DNA of 64,000 nucleotides from Catonia carolina. Taxonomy: Eukaryota > Arthropoda > Insecta > Hemiptera > Achilidae. Shown here in pieces: positions 1 through 11,004 of the stretch (the stretch's first letter is position 1; each line of letters opens with the position of its first letter). The notes below the pieces were generated by a model. That model ran no database searches, was not told the origin of the DNA, and worked only from the letters and a program-made list of their open reading frames with translations. The stretch is taken from assembly GCA_035578175.1 (NCBI GenBank), contig JAQMRL010000008.1:59638541-59702540 (forward strand), written 5' to 3'. Both the position numbers and the translations under genes were made by a program.

Positions 1-215
1 CGTTCGAAATATAAACTTTACAGGTAATAAAAAAATACGTGCTGTAGTCCTGTACCATCAAATACGATAAGCTTATTTTTTAAATACGAAAATAAAAGTT
101 TCAATTTTTTTAAATCTTGTACTGTAAAACCCCGCTCAAGTATCATATGTCCTTGAACAGCATATTTCTCGCCTAGAATTATGGCGGATCAAAGTCCATA
201 TGGCTTACCATTTCG

Positions 216-799
216 CGGATTAAAGTCAACACTACAGAATCGTTCACATTATATTTACCCTGCGTAAACGAGTTTGTCCTCCTTTGTATCTTTCTGACAC
301 TCAACTTCGAACTTCTGAATCTATCCGCTATCTAGGTTTATACCTAGACAAGAGGCTTACGTGGTATGTACACGTGGATAAAACGAGAAAGGCACTCCAG
401 GACAGGTTCAAACAGTTGTACAGACTTCTTTCACACAAATTTAAGTTACCAACTAAATCTAAATTAACCATTTACAGCTCCTACCTTCGACCAATATGGA
501 GCTATGCCAGTCAGCTTTACTGCTGTACAAACCCATCGGTATTAGCAAAAATTCAGCTTTTCCAATTAAAGCTTCTGCGGAGGATAGTTAACGCCCCCTG
601 TTATGTAACCAATAAAACGCTATACTTAGACCTAAACGTACCCTACATAAATGACTTTTTCTTAAAACCTTATACAAAATTTAGGAAGAAACTCGTGAAC
701 CACCATTACCCATTGATCTTAAATCTGGCTACTCAGACTCTCCCAAAAAGTCCAATATGACGTCTAAAACGTCGATGGAGCCGGGACCTCATCAATTAA
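216..799 (+). mobile_element. Jockey-like LINE, C-terminal reverse transcriptase remnant
   Basis: Only the last part of a non-LTR retrotransposon reverse transcriptase (thumb and C-terminal region) is present. Readable motifs are RIKVNTTES, then after a frameshift near 240 IIFTLRKRVCPPLYLS, SIRYLGLYLDKRLTW, SYLRPIWSYASQLY, KIQLFQLKLLRRIVNAPCYV and, beyond an in-frame TGA at 758-760, RLKRRWSRDLIN before TAA at 797-799. This order is that of Jockey-clade elements (family knowledge). The catalytic YxDD region and endonuclease are absent, so it is a dead, 5'-truncated copy. The short open frame beginning at 284 uses TTG and is not a true start, because similarity continues upstream. Confidence 0.85.
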
Positions 800-1993
800 C
801 GTAGTACTGTAATTGACTATCCATTACAGTATTGTAAATGCTACACTTGATGCTTTACTTATTTATTCACGTTGGAGTTCTGTCACTGGGCTCCACTCAC
901 GTTTATTTATCATGTTATTTTTTCCAAATTTTGTGTTGTCACATTCACTGATTGTTTCCAACAGATTGTGAATTTCCTAAATAGAGAAAAAATGCACACG
1001 TCGCAAATATAATAAATTATCACTTGATGTGTATCATATATTGTAGGCGGAGTACATATTTTGAGCGTGAATGGTGAAATAAACTTTAAAATGAGGTATA
1101 AGTTTCGGCCAACAGGAGCAGTCAGAGAGGAGAAATTGCTCGACTGTAAAAAACGGCGAAATGAGGAAGTGGCGAAGTACTCAGCAAACTCCCTCCCACC
1201 TAAATTTATCGTGCTTATAATAGTCAAAATTAGTCAAATTATATAGATAGTCGTTAGTCAAATTTTTGGGGCATGTTCGTTGTGAAGGGTTACATTTGAA
1301 ACGCAGTAAACAAAACTTGTTATTAAGAATTTAGATTGTAAAACTCAAAAATTTTGAAATAATTTTGCATCTCCACTGAAGTGTTTCCCCTTATAGGTTT
1401 TAGTATATTATAAAATGTTTTTCATGTGTAGGTCTACAGTTAACTCCTGATATCGCGGTAATAATAATTATAACACTTTGAAGCCGTAATACAGTTCCAG
1501 ATCTTTGCGTTTTATTGATTGCTTCAAAATAGTTGTAATAAGTGGTAGTTGTGATCGTGAACGAAATGAAAATGTTTTTTTGTGTTCTCTACTTTTTCAG
1601 CCAAATTTAAGCTCGGTTTAGATGTTTATTTTATGTACATTGCACATTTTGTTGGTTTTTTGTTTTTTTTCTAACAGTTGAGATTATTTACAATCAGTTT
1701 AAAAACAAAAACTATAAGTAAAATAGCATGAACGGGTTTACATGACGAAGACAATACCCAACGGTATTGCTTTGAAAAGGAAAAAATTAAGTATAATTTT
1801 TTCAAAACATTAACTAGATAAAAGATGAATAACAGTAATTGATAAGGTAACAAAATTAATAACGGTGATAGTAGAATGCGTAGAAGAAGAAGATGATGTT
1901 AATAGAGATGATGTTGACATGGACTTTAATTATTTTAAATATAGGTTAGTCGGTAAATCTAAACGGAAGGTCAAGCAATTTTATTTGTTTTAG
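800..1993. other. AT-rich stretch, no recognised gene
   Basis: The first 50-100 bases are probably 3' tail of the Jockey fragment. Positions 1061-1246 are open on the plus strand (contains EKLLDCKKRRNEEVAKYSAN) and 910-1227 on the minus strand. The two overlap, neither has a recognised domain, and I cannot choose between them or claim either as a gene. The rest holds nothing I recognise; 1880-1915 is a purine-rich GAA/GAT run. Confidence 0.4.
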
Positions 1994-2302
1994 TCATGTC
2001 ACGTCTTCGCTATTATCAAGTAAATTAAGCGCCAATGAATTCGGGTGATCTGCTATTTTTTTTTTATATTTAGAACTTAGCTGTGTAATTTCTTCTTTCA
2101 CGGTGTTGACAAATAAGTCTTTATGCAATGCATCATTTGTCACAAACAATGGAGCATTTGTTATTACCCGTAAAACTTTCGACTGGAATCGTTGGATGAT
2201 AGCAAGATTCGATTTCACAGCTGTTCCGCAAAGCGGTAACCCATAAGTCCACAGCGGGTTCAGTATGGCTTTGTACAGTAGGAGCTTGCTCCCTAAAGTA
2301 AG
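1994..2302 (-). mobile_element. Second Jockey-like LINE remnant, reverse transcriptase C-terminus
   Basis: Read on the minus strand this encodes LGSKLLLYKAILNPLWTYGL, then SNLAIIQRFQSKVLRVITNA, PLFVTNDALHKDL and TVKEEITQLSSKYKKKIADH, ending DNSEDVT and TGA. These are the same C-terminal blocks as in the 216-799 fragment, but here closer to the usual Jockey consensus, and the two are not copies of each other at nucleotide level. The frame is open upstream of the nominal start at 2218 (a GTG inside the frame), so coding similarity runs to about 2302. The copy is 5'-truncated and non-autonomous. Confidence 0.85.
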
Positions 2303-3119
2303 CTGTTATTTTTTTAATTCAAGAAAATTACTCACTCTAATAGAATTTGTTTAGAAGTTTTTGCTTTAATTGAAAGTTGAATATGTAATTGTTAAGTTTG
2401 TTCAGATTGATGAAGATAATAAATTTAGTTTTAATTTTTTATTAAAAAAAATGAAATATACATCATTTAAAATTTTTCATATTTAATTTACTACGCTTCT
2501 TGTTGAGAGTTTTTATTGAGAAGGCGACGGAGTTTGTAATTATTTTTGCAGACTACAGCTACCTCGAACATCGTTGACTTTGAAATGGATTCCTGTCCGG
2601 GAGTAATGTAAGGAGAAGATTTTTAGGGAACCTTAACCCTATGTAAGCCGACCTTATACAAAACCCTTTGAAGAGTAATTATTAACGAAACGTCGTACTT
2701 CAACCCCTTTCCACTGTTTCGATATATCCTTTAGCCAACGTTGAAAAGTACAGAGCAAACACTTCAACATAAACTGTGTTGTTCTTTTCCGACTTTGTTT
2801 TGTATAACATGAAACTTTTCAGTTTATGTGTTTTATGTTTGTGTTTTATTTTTATTAGCGTATTATGTTCGAAATTTTAGCTAATGAAATTGCTGTTAAT
2901 TTATTAAATTATTTAAATATTTTTGTAGGGTGAATATAAAATATTAAAGAATTTCTTTCTGCTAATTTTAAGAATATAATACTTAAATTAGGTACAAACA
3001 TTTCTTTTCTTATATTTAGTTTCATCTTAAAATTCATTATCCTAAATTCATATAGTTATACACGTTTAATGTTTGTATTCCTAAATATTCCACTAAACTT
3101 TAATTCACGGTAGTGTTGA
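2303..3119. other. AT-rich stretch with no recognised feature
   Basis: No open frame, repeat copy or RNA motif that I can support. Confidence 0.5.
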
Positions 3120-3129
3120 AAAAATACTA

Positions 3130-3575
3130 CACATATGCCCAGTTTTGTAATATGGAACAGAAGTTTGGTCACTAAAAACTGCTAATATCAACCAGTTTAA
3201 GAAATTTGAGATATTTCTTTAAAGAATAATGCTTCGTGTTTCATAAAAACGAATAACGAATCACTCAGAGTACTTACTTCATGATGAAGCATAATTATAT
3301 TTTAAAAAGCAGAAAGCACTTGTATTGTTGGCGTACTTAAATCGTGTACTTAAATCGTGTTACTCAAGGTGATAATTATAAGTTGCGCCAGCTTCTAATG
3401 AAAATTAAAAAATTGAAGGTCGGGGTGGTATTGGTAGGTGATAAATATCCTGGTTGATGTATGAGTGGGATAAGGGGTTGGACTGGTATGTCCAGAGTTG
3501 AGGAGTTTTTCCTTCTATCAAAGAATAGGGAATAGTTTTAGTTGACAATACCCAACGTCAGAAGGACCTGATATG
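3130..3575 (+). mobile_element. Degraded LINE reverse transcriptase 3' fragment
   Basis: Translation with stops and frameshifts ignored gives YGTEVWSLKTANINQFKKFE, IMLRVS and ITNHSEYLL, then further on GGIGR, ISWLMYEWDKGLDW and an IPNVRRT-like end. These match the C-terminal part of the LINE type that reads 'LLYG.E.W.L...' followed by 'GR.G.GR..SWL..'. The same family end is seen in better shape, on the other strand, at 54215-54790. Many stops show it is old. Confidence 0.6.
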
Positions 3576-3734
3576 ACAATTGGATTGATAAATATTCCAC
3601 TGGTTTCTTGGTCATTTCAGTAAATATACATCTTTATCTAATTTTGTTTTTGGCAAAAGCTAATGGTAATTTAAATTATAATTATACTGTAAAATTCAGT
3701 CTTTATTTTCTTTGAAACAAATTGCGAAAACTTC

Positions 3735-3925
3735 TTCTCACAAACAAGGATTAGGCTCCCGCCTGTTTCCGACTTACATAAGCGGAAAAATTCAATTGAA
3801 TTATTGACATCTCTTGTGTGGCCTCCCCAACATCTCTCTTCATCTGCGGCCTGTATTTCAAAACGTTAAAGGGATCCTTTCCTCAGACTTCCTGTCTACG
3901 TTTTCTTGTTTCCCGTCCTGATTTC
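3735..3925 (-). mobile_element. LINE 3' end (GAA-tailed family)
   Basis: On the minus strand this is the last ~190 bases of the LINE family also found at 8251-8532, 45683-46330 and 61215-62060. Shared landmarks are a block matching the GRPRKRW codons ('ggcctcccaacatctc' on plus), the 'tgttgtgagtcaaa'-like segment and the 'ggctt..cctaatccttg' end followed by GAA-rich tail ('cttcttctcac' on plus at 3731). It stops immediately before SINE A at 3950. Confidence 0.65.
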
Positions 3926-3949
3926 GAGGGCTTTATATTCTTTATTTCT

Positions 3950-4336
3950 TGCCAATGACTACCAGGTGGAGTGTTAAATTATCTGCACTCGATCTGCTAG
4001 TTCCAGGGCTACAAAAATAGTTCTGTTTCTTGTCACATAGTCAGCCAGTTAAATGACTGAAGCATTTAAGAACAAAAGAGGTAGAGGTGTAACAGACACT
4101 ATCAGAGTTATCTCCTCTGAGAGTAATGAATTTAATTATACGGCCAGACCCTGTGGTGAATGAAGGGAAGGTGTCACTTGCAGGGTGGAAAGTAGATGCT
4201 TTTCAGAGGGCCTGGCATGCTGATAAGCATACTTTTCCACTCAGTGAGGAAGACAATAGTAACCAACCTCACTCCTGGTTTTACTTAATAAAACCTCTAG
4301 AGGTTCAAACCAGACTTTCGGCTGATGACGTAAACT
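3950..4336 (+). mobile_element. SINE family A, copy 1 (near full length)
   Basis: First of at least 13 copies of a ~390 bp retroposon. Landmarks in order are ggtggagtgttaaatta, gatctgctagttccaggg, a tagttctgtttcttgtcac block, gagttatctcctctgagag, ccctgtggtgaatgaag, gcctggcatgctgataagc, cactcagtgaggaag, ctctagaggttcaaaccag and the terminal hairpin of the form CAGcC-tttC-GGCTG, followed by gatgacgtaaac. It carries a 77-codon open frame (4126-4356) containing AFQRAWHADKHTFPLSEE. The frame is also partly open in other copies, see findings. Confidence 0.9.
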
Positions 4337-4986
4337 CAATTTTTATTTATCAATGAGATGTGTAATTTTATTGGACGAATTTATCTCCGTAGAAAATTAC
4401 GGAGATTACACCAGTAAATTAAATTATTGGATCAATCCTTGCAATATTTCCGATGAGTATGTTATGAGTATTGTTATTTAAATCTAAATAGTTTTACAAC
4501 TAGTAAAAAAGGGAAGAACAGTTATGCGGCACTTTTCTAAGCAATCCATATTTTTTCCGTCAATTAACAAAAAACAAAAATTAACTATAAATTGAAAACC
4601 GAGTACAAATATGTCATAGTAATTAAAATTTAACAGAATACTGAGGACTTTTGAGTGGAAAATAACGGAACAGTTAATATGTAAAAACGTTATTCCCTTT
4701 GATGCTATTCGGCTTTGAAGTACGAATTGCTACTTTCATTTTTATGCTTCACTAAATTAACAAAAAAAGTATGACCATAGTGCTACAATTTATTATTATA
4801 GAGCATATATTTCTGGTTAAAATTCACTGTATGCGCTATAAGTGAATAAAAGTATACGTTTTTTTTGTAGTGAAAATTATATTTTTGTAGCAAAAATAAT
4901 ATTTATTTATTAGGAAATTTAGTGATCACTAAAAAATTCTCAGTTTGTTCTAAGAAGGCCTTTCAATAATAAAACTAACAGTGTGG
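4337..4986. other. AT-rich stretch, nothing recognised
   Basis: No open frame or repeat copy identified. Short A/T homopolymers only. Confidence 0.5.
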
Positions 4987-5205
4987 AAATTTTAAACAGA
5001 CATTTCCCTTGTAATATTTATTATATTAACAGTTCCGAGGGAAGTGGAGGATTTTTACAGATGTCGGATCAAGTGGCCACGCGGCGGGTTTTTGGTTTCC
5101 AGTCCTCCTTGGGACTGGATGAGGACGCCTCAATTAAGTCCAACACTACTTCCCCATCGTGAGGGAGTGAACATGAGTATTTCTCGTCACTTTAGATACC
5201 AAAAA
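4987..5205 (+). mobile_element. Repeat family D, copy 1
   Basis: About 220 bp, also present at 48216-48316 and, inverted, at 61448-61680. Shared blocks are cagacatttcccttgta, ggatcaagtggccac, gcgggtttttggttt, gaggacgcctcaatt, gtccaacactacttccc and gtgaacatgag.atttctcg. The 61448 copy has short inverted ends built on TTTTTTATCC, so a small DNA transposon (MITE) is possible, but I see no target-site duplication here. The 61-codon open frame inside (5044-5229) has no recognisable domain. Confidence 0.75.
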
Positions 5206-5584
5206 TTTAAAAAAATGAAACCTTTCTAAACATATCACATTTTCGTTTTCTTAACATTTGTAAAACTAGATGTTTTTAATAAATATCCGAATAAGTTAAT
5301 TAGATCGTAGGTTCTTTTTTACTAAAATTTTTGAAAGGTAACACACCTCCTCACCACTTCAACATGATCGTTCTTTTGGGATGGAATCTTACCTAATCCA
5401 TTTTCGCCCGACGTGTGCTCCATTCAAGGGCCCCAATCTACCTTACGGATTAGATATTTCTTGGGGCTGACCAACCTCTTTTTTTTCTTCAAATGAAGGA
5501 ATACTTTTACCTTCTTTCTTGCGGGTCTTACAATTCTGTCTTTTTGAGGTTTGTTTTTTTGTTTATTTCTAATGTTAGTTTATA
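5206..5584. other. Noncoding spacer
   Basis: AT-rich sequence with a locally GC-richer part at 5340-5480. I recognise no gene or repeat. Confidence 0.4.
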
Positions 5585-6324
5585 CAGTCAAACTTCTGAA
5601 AAACGGACTCTAGCGGGACCAAAAAGTTTGTCCGTTATTAAGAAGGGTCCGCTAATAAGAAATGTGTGTATTGTACAATTTTTGTATTTACAATATTTAT
5701 TGCGTAATGTAAGTATTTAACAAGAGTGTATAAAATACACACTATGTACGTTTATGCAATGAAAAAAAAATTAATACGTAAGTATATAGTAGTCTATATA
5801 CCGTAGTACATGTACATAAAATTACCAAAAAAAAAAGTGTTATCTAATATGTAATATAAAAAAATATGCTTGCATGTACAGTTCTTATAAGTAATCCAAC
5901 ATACCTTATGTTTGTATTCTGGGATTGTACATAATTTGATTAGCCTACACAATTTACACACTACCTATATTTGGCTACTTCTAACGCTTTTTCACGAATT
6001 ATCGAATCGCGGATTGTGGTAATGAATTTGCACGCGCTCTACAAATCCAATCATATGCTATGCTGTCTATGATTAATCCGTCAGTTTTTGGAAATGCAAT
6101 GCATACATTGTACTAACATTTTTATGGACAAGTTTTGTCCGCTTTCCAGAAATTGAATTTTCAAAACCATACGAATCAACTGTCCGCGTCCGTTATGTGG
6201 AGGAGGGTCCGTTATTAGGAAATATTTTAGTTTTATCTTTCGGGAAAATGCCGGGACTTTTAAAATTGTCCGCTATAAAGAAATGTTCGCAATTCTGAAG
6301 TGTCTGTTAGTAGAAGTTTCGCTG
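5585..6324. mobile_element. Pogo/Tigger-like non-autonomous DNA transposon (MITE)
   Basis: Imperfect terminal inverted repeats CAGTCAAACTTCT (5585) and, reversed from 6324, CAGCGAAACTTCT, each flanked by the dinucleotide TA (5583-5584, 6325-6326), as expected for the Tc1/mariner/pogo superfamily. Inside each end are subterminal repeats of the type gtccgttattaagaa / gtccgctataaagaaatg, giving the mirror arrangement typical of Tigger-like ends. About 740 bp long, with no transposase-like open frame, so a deletion derivative. Confidence 0.7.
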
Positions 6325-6334
6325 TATTGTTAAT

Positions 6335-6388
6335 TTTTTTCATTGGCATGACAAAGTCGTGTAAGTATTTCACGCCAGATTTTTAACA
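6335..6388 (-). mobile_element. Family B element, terminal fragment
   Basis: The segment attggcatgacaaagtc / gtgtaagtatttcacg / ccagattttta matches the end of the family-B element seen complete at 48797-49712 (there 'ggtaagagaaagttgtgtgag' then 'tgtttcacaccaaattt'). Only the last ~50 bp remain, abutting the pogo-like element. Confidence 0.55.
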
Positions 6389-7715
6389 ATGAAATTAACT
6401 AATTGAAAATCTTAGATCATATTTGTACAATTCTTTGTATTTAACGTTTTCTGTGATATTTCCCATTAAAGTTTTCAAAACTCTGTATGTTGTTTAAAGC
6501 TATCGATAACTAATAATCCTTTGTAATTCGATTAGTGAATTCGATCAGAATTTTTGTGGTAGAAAGATATTCGTTTGGTTCTGTACGTTGTTTGGCGTAG
6601 TTGAGTGCAATTAATTAACAGATGACAATTTCATACACGGTATTATTGATTTATCTATGTTTTGTATTTTCGTTAACGCCTGCCAGCCTGTTTATGTAGT
6701 ATATACCTAAGCTAGAGTACAACCATAGTATATTCGTTTGTTTTCATCGTATATAATATTCAATTTTGTGACGTCATAACGAATGAGTAAAATGGGACAT
6801 GGTTGATGCATTCGTTGCTAAATAAATCAGCGGATTCAAAGTCGTCTCCAACGTACCGTCGGTTTACACATTCTAGTCGCATGTATGTACTAGTCGCATA
6901 CATTGGTGATGGAGTATATTGTCTGACCTAGATTCCTGTGGTATTCAATTGTCTTTATAGACGAACATAAAAGCCGCTAGATATAGTATACACATTTGTA
7001 TGTACGTATGTGTGCTTGTGATGTGCCGTGGGAGAATAACCTCTTGTATTTCTAATGTGTGTGTATGTATGTGTCGTAGTTGTTTGTTAGAACTGGTGTG
7101 AATATAAGATATGTATTAAAGAGATTCTTGAAAGAGGCATATGGATGTGTTTGTTTCTCAAATATCCCCAGCCTTTTGTCAAAAGCGACTTCATAAACAT
7201 ACTTAAGATATTCGCGTTAGTGATATTCGCCGCATTTCTATACTGTAATTCGTTTGTTCATGCTTCATCCTATAATATCTTCCCTCTCTCTCATTTTCAA
7301 CCCTCTTCATAATTTCTGAAATAAGCACGCGTTAAATCGTACGCTTAATGTTACTGCTCTTAAAAGATAGCTTGCTTTCCGTTACTGTTTTGATAAAAAC
7401 ATGTTTAAGCCTTCTTAAACATTAATTTTGAATTGTTTACTCGTATAACAAAAAGGAAATGCTAGGATTAATTCTTAATACTTATTAAATTTAAGGAGTA
7501 GATTGTATTTTAAAGCAGTGGGTCTGTAATTATAGGAAAATATACAATTGTATGTAGGGACTTAATTTAGGAATTAGCTTTGTTATTATTATTATTATAC
7601 CAAACAATAGAATTATAACTAAGGATATTAAACAGTTAATTTTGTTTTTAAATCTTTGAAATATATTAGGTTGTTAGATTACAGTGTATCATTTTCATTA
7701 CTTCTTTAAAAATCT
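6389..7715. other. AT-rich stretch, no gene recognised
   Basis: Contains TATG/TGTA-rich runs around 6990-7070 (short alternating 'gtatgta..tgtgtg' motifs) and an (ATT)n run near 7582-7596. No open frame worth calling. Confidence 0.5.
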
Positions 7716-8250
7716 AGTATGAAACACTCAAACGACTTTCTCTTGCCAATCTAAATAATGAACGATATAACCTATGTTTAATCATGACCAAATATAAAAT
7801 GTAAAACCTAACATAATTTAATCACGAGTGAATGATGGAAATAAATCTCTATAGAACTTAGAAATACGGAGAAAACTTTTCTTGCCAATGTTTAAACATG
7901 AGTAACTGATGCAAAATGAAAAACAACCTCTGAAAAACTTAAAAATAAGAAAATCATTATTTAACGCTAAACTGGGCTCTGTAGTAAAATAATTCTTAAA
8001 ACAAAAGTTGTAGATTTTTTAAATTTTTTTATAACTTTCATTAATACACATTTATCGTAAAATGTATACGAAGGCCACCTTTAAAACATCCAATATTTTA
8101 AACGGATTTTCGTGAGCAAAATGAAGAAAATCACTAATTGGTGCTAAAATAAGCGTTGCAGAAAAAGATATCTTGAAATAAAAGCTGTAGATTTAGTTTT
8201 TTCCTACAACTTAAATTGTATATTGTTTTGTCTTAAAATGTATATTAAGG
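7716..8250 (+). mobile_element. Family B element, copy interrupted by a LINE
   Basis: Starts with gaaacactcaaacg and the family-B inverted-repeat core ACTTTCTCTTGCCAA, followed by family landmarks: taatcacgagtgaatgatg, acgctaaactgggctctg, aaaagttgtagatttt, ggattttcgtgag, and gctaaaataagcgttgcag. It breaks off at 8250, exactly where LINE coding sequence begins. A second 'ttttcttgccaatg' core at 7879 suggests an internal rearrangement. Confidence 0.75.
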
Positions 8251-8532
8251 TTGCACTGGGACCAACTAAGAAATGAGGACATAAGACCAGAACTGGATGG
8301 TTACAACTTAAATGTGAAGATTGCAAAATATCGAAATCAATGGAGGGAGCACGTAGAGAGAATTCCTGAGGGAAGGATACCCCTCAGTGTTTTGCAATAC
8401 AGACCGGTGGGAAGGAAAGATGTTGGGAGGCCACGCAAAAGATGGCAATAATTCAATAGTTTGTGTCTGTTGTGAGACAATACAGGCGGAAGCCTAATCC
8501 GTGGTTGTGAAAAGAGGGAGAAGAAGGTTATA
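8251..8532 (+). mobile_element. LINE 3' fragment, reverse transcriptase C-terminus
   Basis: Encodes WDQLRNEDIRPELDG, YRNQWREHVERIPEGRIPL and GRKDVGRPRKRWQ before TAA at 8449-8451, followed by a ~80 bp 3' end and a GA-rich tail (gagggagaagaagg). It is the same family as the minus-strand copies at 45683-46330 and 61215-62060. About 65 codons survive. The 5' truncation point coincides with the interruption of the family-B element, so the LINE is likely the later insertion (inference). Confidence 0.85.
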
Positions 8533-9281
8533 TTTACCAAAAAATTTAAAGGTTCCTAATTTTTTTTAGGTATATTAAGCAACGGTAATTTTCGAAATCT
8601 ATCATATATATTATAATAATTAAAAATGCTCAACGAGAAGAAACTGTAGAATATTTTAGGTTAAAAAAGGAAAAAAAATTATACTTTAATCCAATTGCTT
8701 ATCCGGTTACAATTCTCCTCAAATTCACTAATTTTAATCTATTGAAAAGGAAAAATATTTGGTTTTAGATATAAAAAAACTCTTAGGGTTTAGACTAATA
8801 AACGATTTAAATAACGTCACAATTTTAGAATTTTGATCTTTTTTGAAATTGAGAAACCTTAAATTAATTATAACAATTTAAAGATCTTGATATACCCAAA
8901 TTTCGGTTTTCTCATTCTGAAAATTTTAATGTAATATATTTCCCTATTTTGTTGAAAAGTCGGATAAAAATTATTTTGTGTATATAAAACATTATGTAAT
9001 TAGTTTTTACGGCGTACATAAATATTGAAACTATAAAATACCTGTAGCCTATAACTGACATTTTATAGACGAATGATTATTCAACATATGCATTTTGCAT
9101 AGCTGTTCTAATGACATTTTGTGCGTATAATGTATATACCATTACTAGCACCTCCATCCATATGATACGCTATGCCATTTCACTATAAACTTCTATTAAT
9201 ACGCTTACGTTACAGAATATTCGTGCTTTAGAGAAAGCTTGATTATTAAATTCCAGCTTCTGATTATTCACCTCTCTGAAA
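8533..9281. other. AT-rich spacer
   Basis: No gene, repeat copy or RNA motif recognised. Confidence 0.5.
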
Positions 9282-9462
9282 ATGGTGGCGTTTCAGTTGA
9301 CCGTATCCCTCATTCTATTTCTCGTACTTATATTCTATCTCTCTTTCTTCTTCCCATCTTCAGCATGAGGATACGAACGGATGAGGAAAGTGGAGATCTA
9401 CATTCTTCTTGCATTACAACGCGAAACCACCATTATCCTGATATAAACGTTTTGTATTTTAG
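9282..9462 (+). other. Possible exon or short hydrophobic ORF with splice-acceptor-like signal
   Basis: An ATG at 9282 in good translation context (gaaaATGG) opens a 28-codon frame, MVAFQLTVSLILFLVLIFYL and a short FFFPSSA end, which reads as a membrane segment or signal peptide. Its 3' half is also a long pyrimidine tract ending in cccatcttcag at about 9362, a strong 3' splice-site pattern. Just after it a new ATG frame reads MRIRTDEESGDLHSSCITTR. The two readings exclude each other. There is no recognised domain and no matching donor I trust, so this is a lead only. Confidence 0.2.
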
Positions 9463-9719
9463 GGTTCAATTTAACCTCAAAATAGCTTTACTTGGCTCGT
9501 CAGGAATTTTCAGTGTAGTATTAAAGTATTATGATTACTGTGGTGGTTAAGAAAATTTATTGGTTTTATTATTTATGATGATCATTTTTCATGTTTATCT
9601 TTACCAGTATACATTACATTTTTACTATTAAAAATTCGGTGTCTTCATTATTAGTAAAGATAATTAAAACTTAAAAAAGACACAAGTTAAGATTTTTATT
9701 TTCTCTTGCCCGATATGAA

Positions 9720-10645
9720 TAACGGGTGGTCCATATTTCGGTTTCCCCATGAGATAAAACATTTCATTTTGATAAGTTGGTAATAGTGTAATGTTGGCAG
9801 CATCACGCACAACATTCATTAGTTGCCTGTAACAGTGGCTAGTGTGAGGTACGTCTCACTTTACTATTTACTATTTTTACACGTTCCTACTTTTTCCTTC
9901 GTAACGGTACTTCTAAAATGTTTACAACTGAACAACGAGTTTATATGCTTCAGTTGTGGTGAAAGCATAATAAAAATACTGCTAAAGTACTGGAAAAATT
10001 TAGTGATAAATATCTCGGTGTGTCGTTACAGACTTGGCAACATTTACGAAATTTAAATAAGAAATTTGAAAATACAGGGAGCGTATTATACAAGTATGCT
10101 CCGAAGTGTGGTCGTCCAAGAATGATTTGCAGTGAGGATAACCTACAAAAGGTTGCTGAAGCGTTTGTATCCAGTCCTGGTAAATCAACTCGTAAGGCTT
10201 CTTCTGAACTAAGGTTTTCACGCACTAGCGTGCAAAGGATGATGAAGGAATTAAATTGAAGCCATTGCGTCCATCTTTACTCCAAGCACTTCATGAAAAT
10301 GATTGTGACAGGCGGTTGGAATTCTGTGAGACAGTTGCTATCCGTGCAGAAGCCGATCCAAACTTTTTGCGATCAATTTTATGGTCTGATAAGGCATATT
10401 TCAAACCCAGTGGACGTGTTGATTGGCATAACTGCGTGCACTGGTCGGATACAAATCCTTATATTGTAATTTCAAAAGAGCTTAAAGTGCCTGGTTTTAT
10501 GGTATAGGGAGGTATTTCGAGTACTGCACCAGATAAATCCTTGTTTGTTTGAGAGAAATGGCAACTCGGAAAATTACTTACAAATGCTGCAAAAAGTAGT
10601 GTTTCGGAACGTAAAAACAATCCTGTTTACAATATCGTGTTCAAT
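9720..10645 (+). mobile_element. Tc1/mariner-superfamily (IS630-type) transposon remnant
   Basis: A transposase pseudogene (9918 onward) preceded by ~200 bp that begins near gggtggtccatatttcgg, resembling the left end of this element type (family knowledge). No matching right terminal inverted repeat is visible downstream, and the coding region stops well short of full length, so the copy is 3'-truncated or internally deleted. Confidence 0.65.
9918..10640 (+). pseudogene. Broken Tc1/mariner-type transposase
   Basis: Starts MFTTEQRVYMLQLW; the next Trp codon is TGA. It continues NTAKVLEKFSDKYLG, LRNLNKKFENTGSV, CGRPRMICSEDNLQKVAEAF and SRTSVQRMMKELN, which form the N-terminal helix-turn-helix region. 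A frameshift near 10256 leads into KPLRPSLLQALHENDCDRRL, FLRSILWSDKAYFKPSG and HNCVHWSDTNPYIV. The Asp of WSDKA is the expected first catalytic residue. A TAG at 10505-10507 replaces the Trp of the usual VWGGIS motif. The second Asp and the final catalytic acidic residue are lost. The enzyme would cut and paste DNA at TA sites; this copy cannot. Confidence 0.9.
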
Positions 10646-11004
10646 TTTACAAGTCATTAGAATTCATATTCTTTTTACTAAATAGATAAGAAAACTTATT
10701 TATCTCATTGTGATGGCATTTAAACGTGAAGGTCCCATTAGTTAGTGTTGTTTTCGTCAAAAGTGGTAATGTGTTGTATAATAAGCTGTAAAAATATACA
10801 TTCACTAGGTGCACAGAGTTGCAAATTTGTAGATTTAATAAAATAAGGTGAAAAAAATTCGTTGCGTTTATATTTTCTCTATTTTGAAAGTTAATTGTTG
10901 TATCACAGTACAATCTAAGTAAAAACAGTGAAAACCTAAACGCAATAAAATTGATTCAAAATAAAAGAAAATTTTAATGACTCTTGTTTCACATTAAGAA
11001 ATGA

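Noticed and set aside
9950..10225. Two antisense open frames over the mariner region
   Set aside because: Antisense shadows of the transposase pseudogene.
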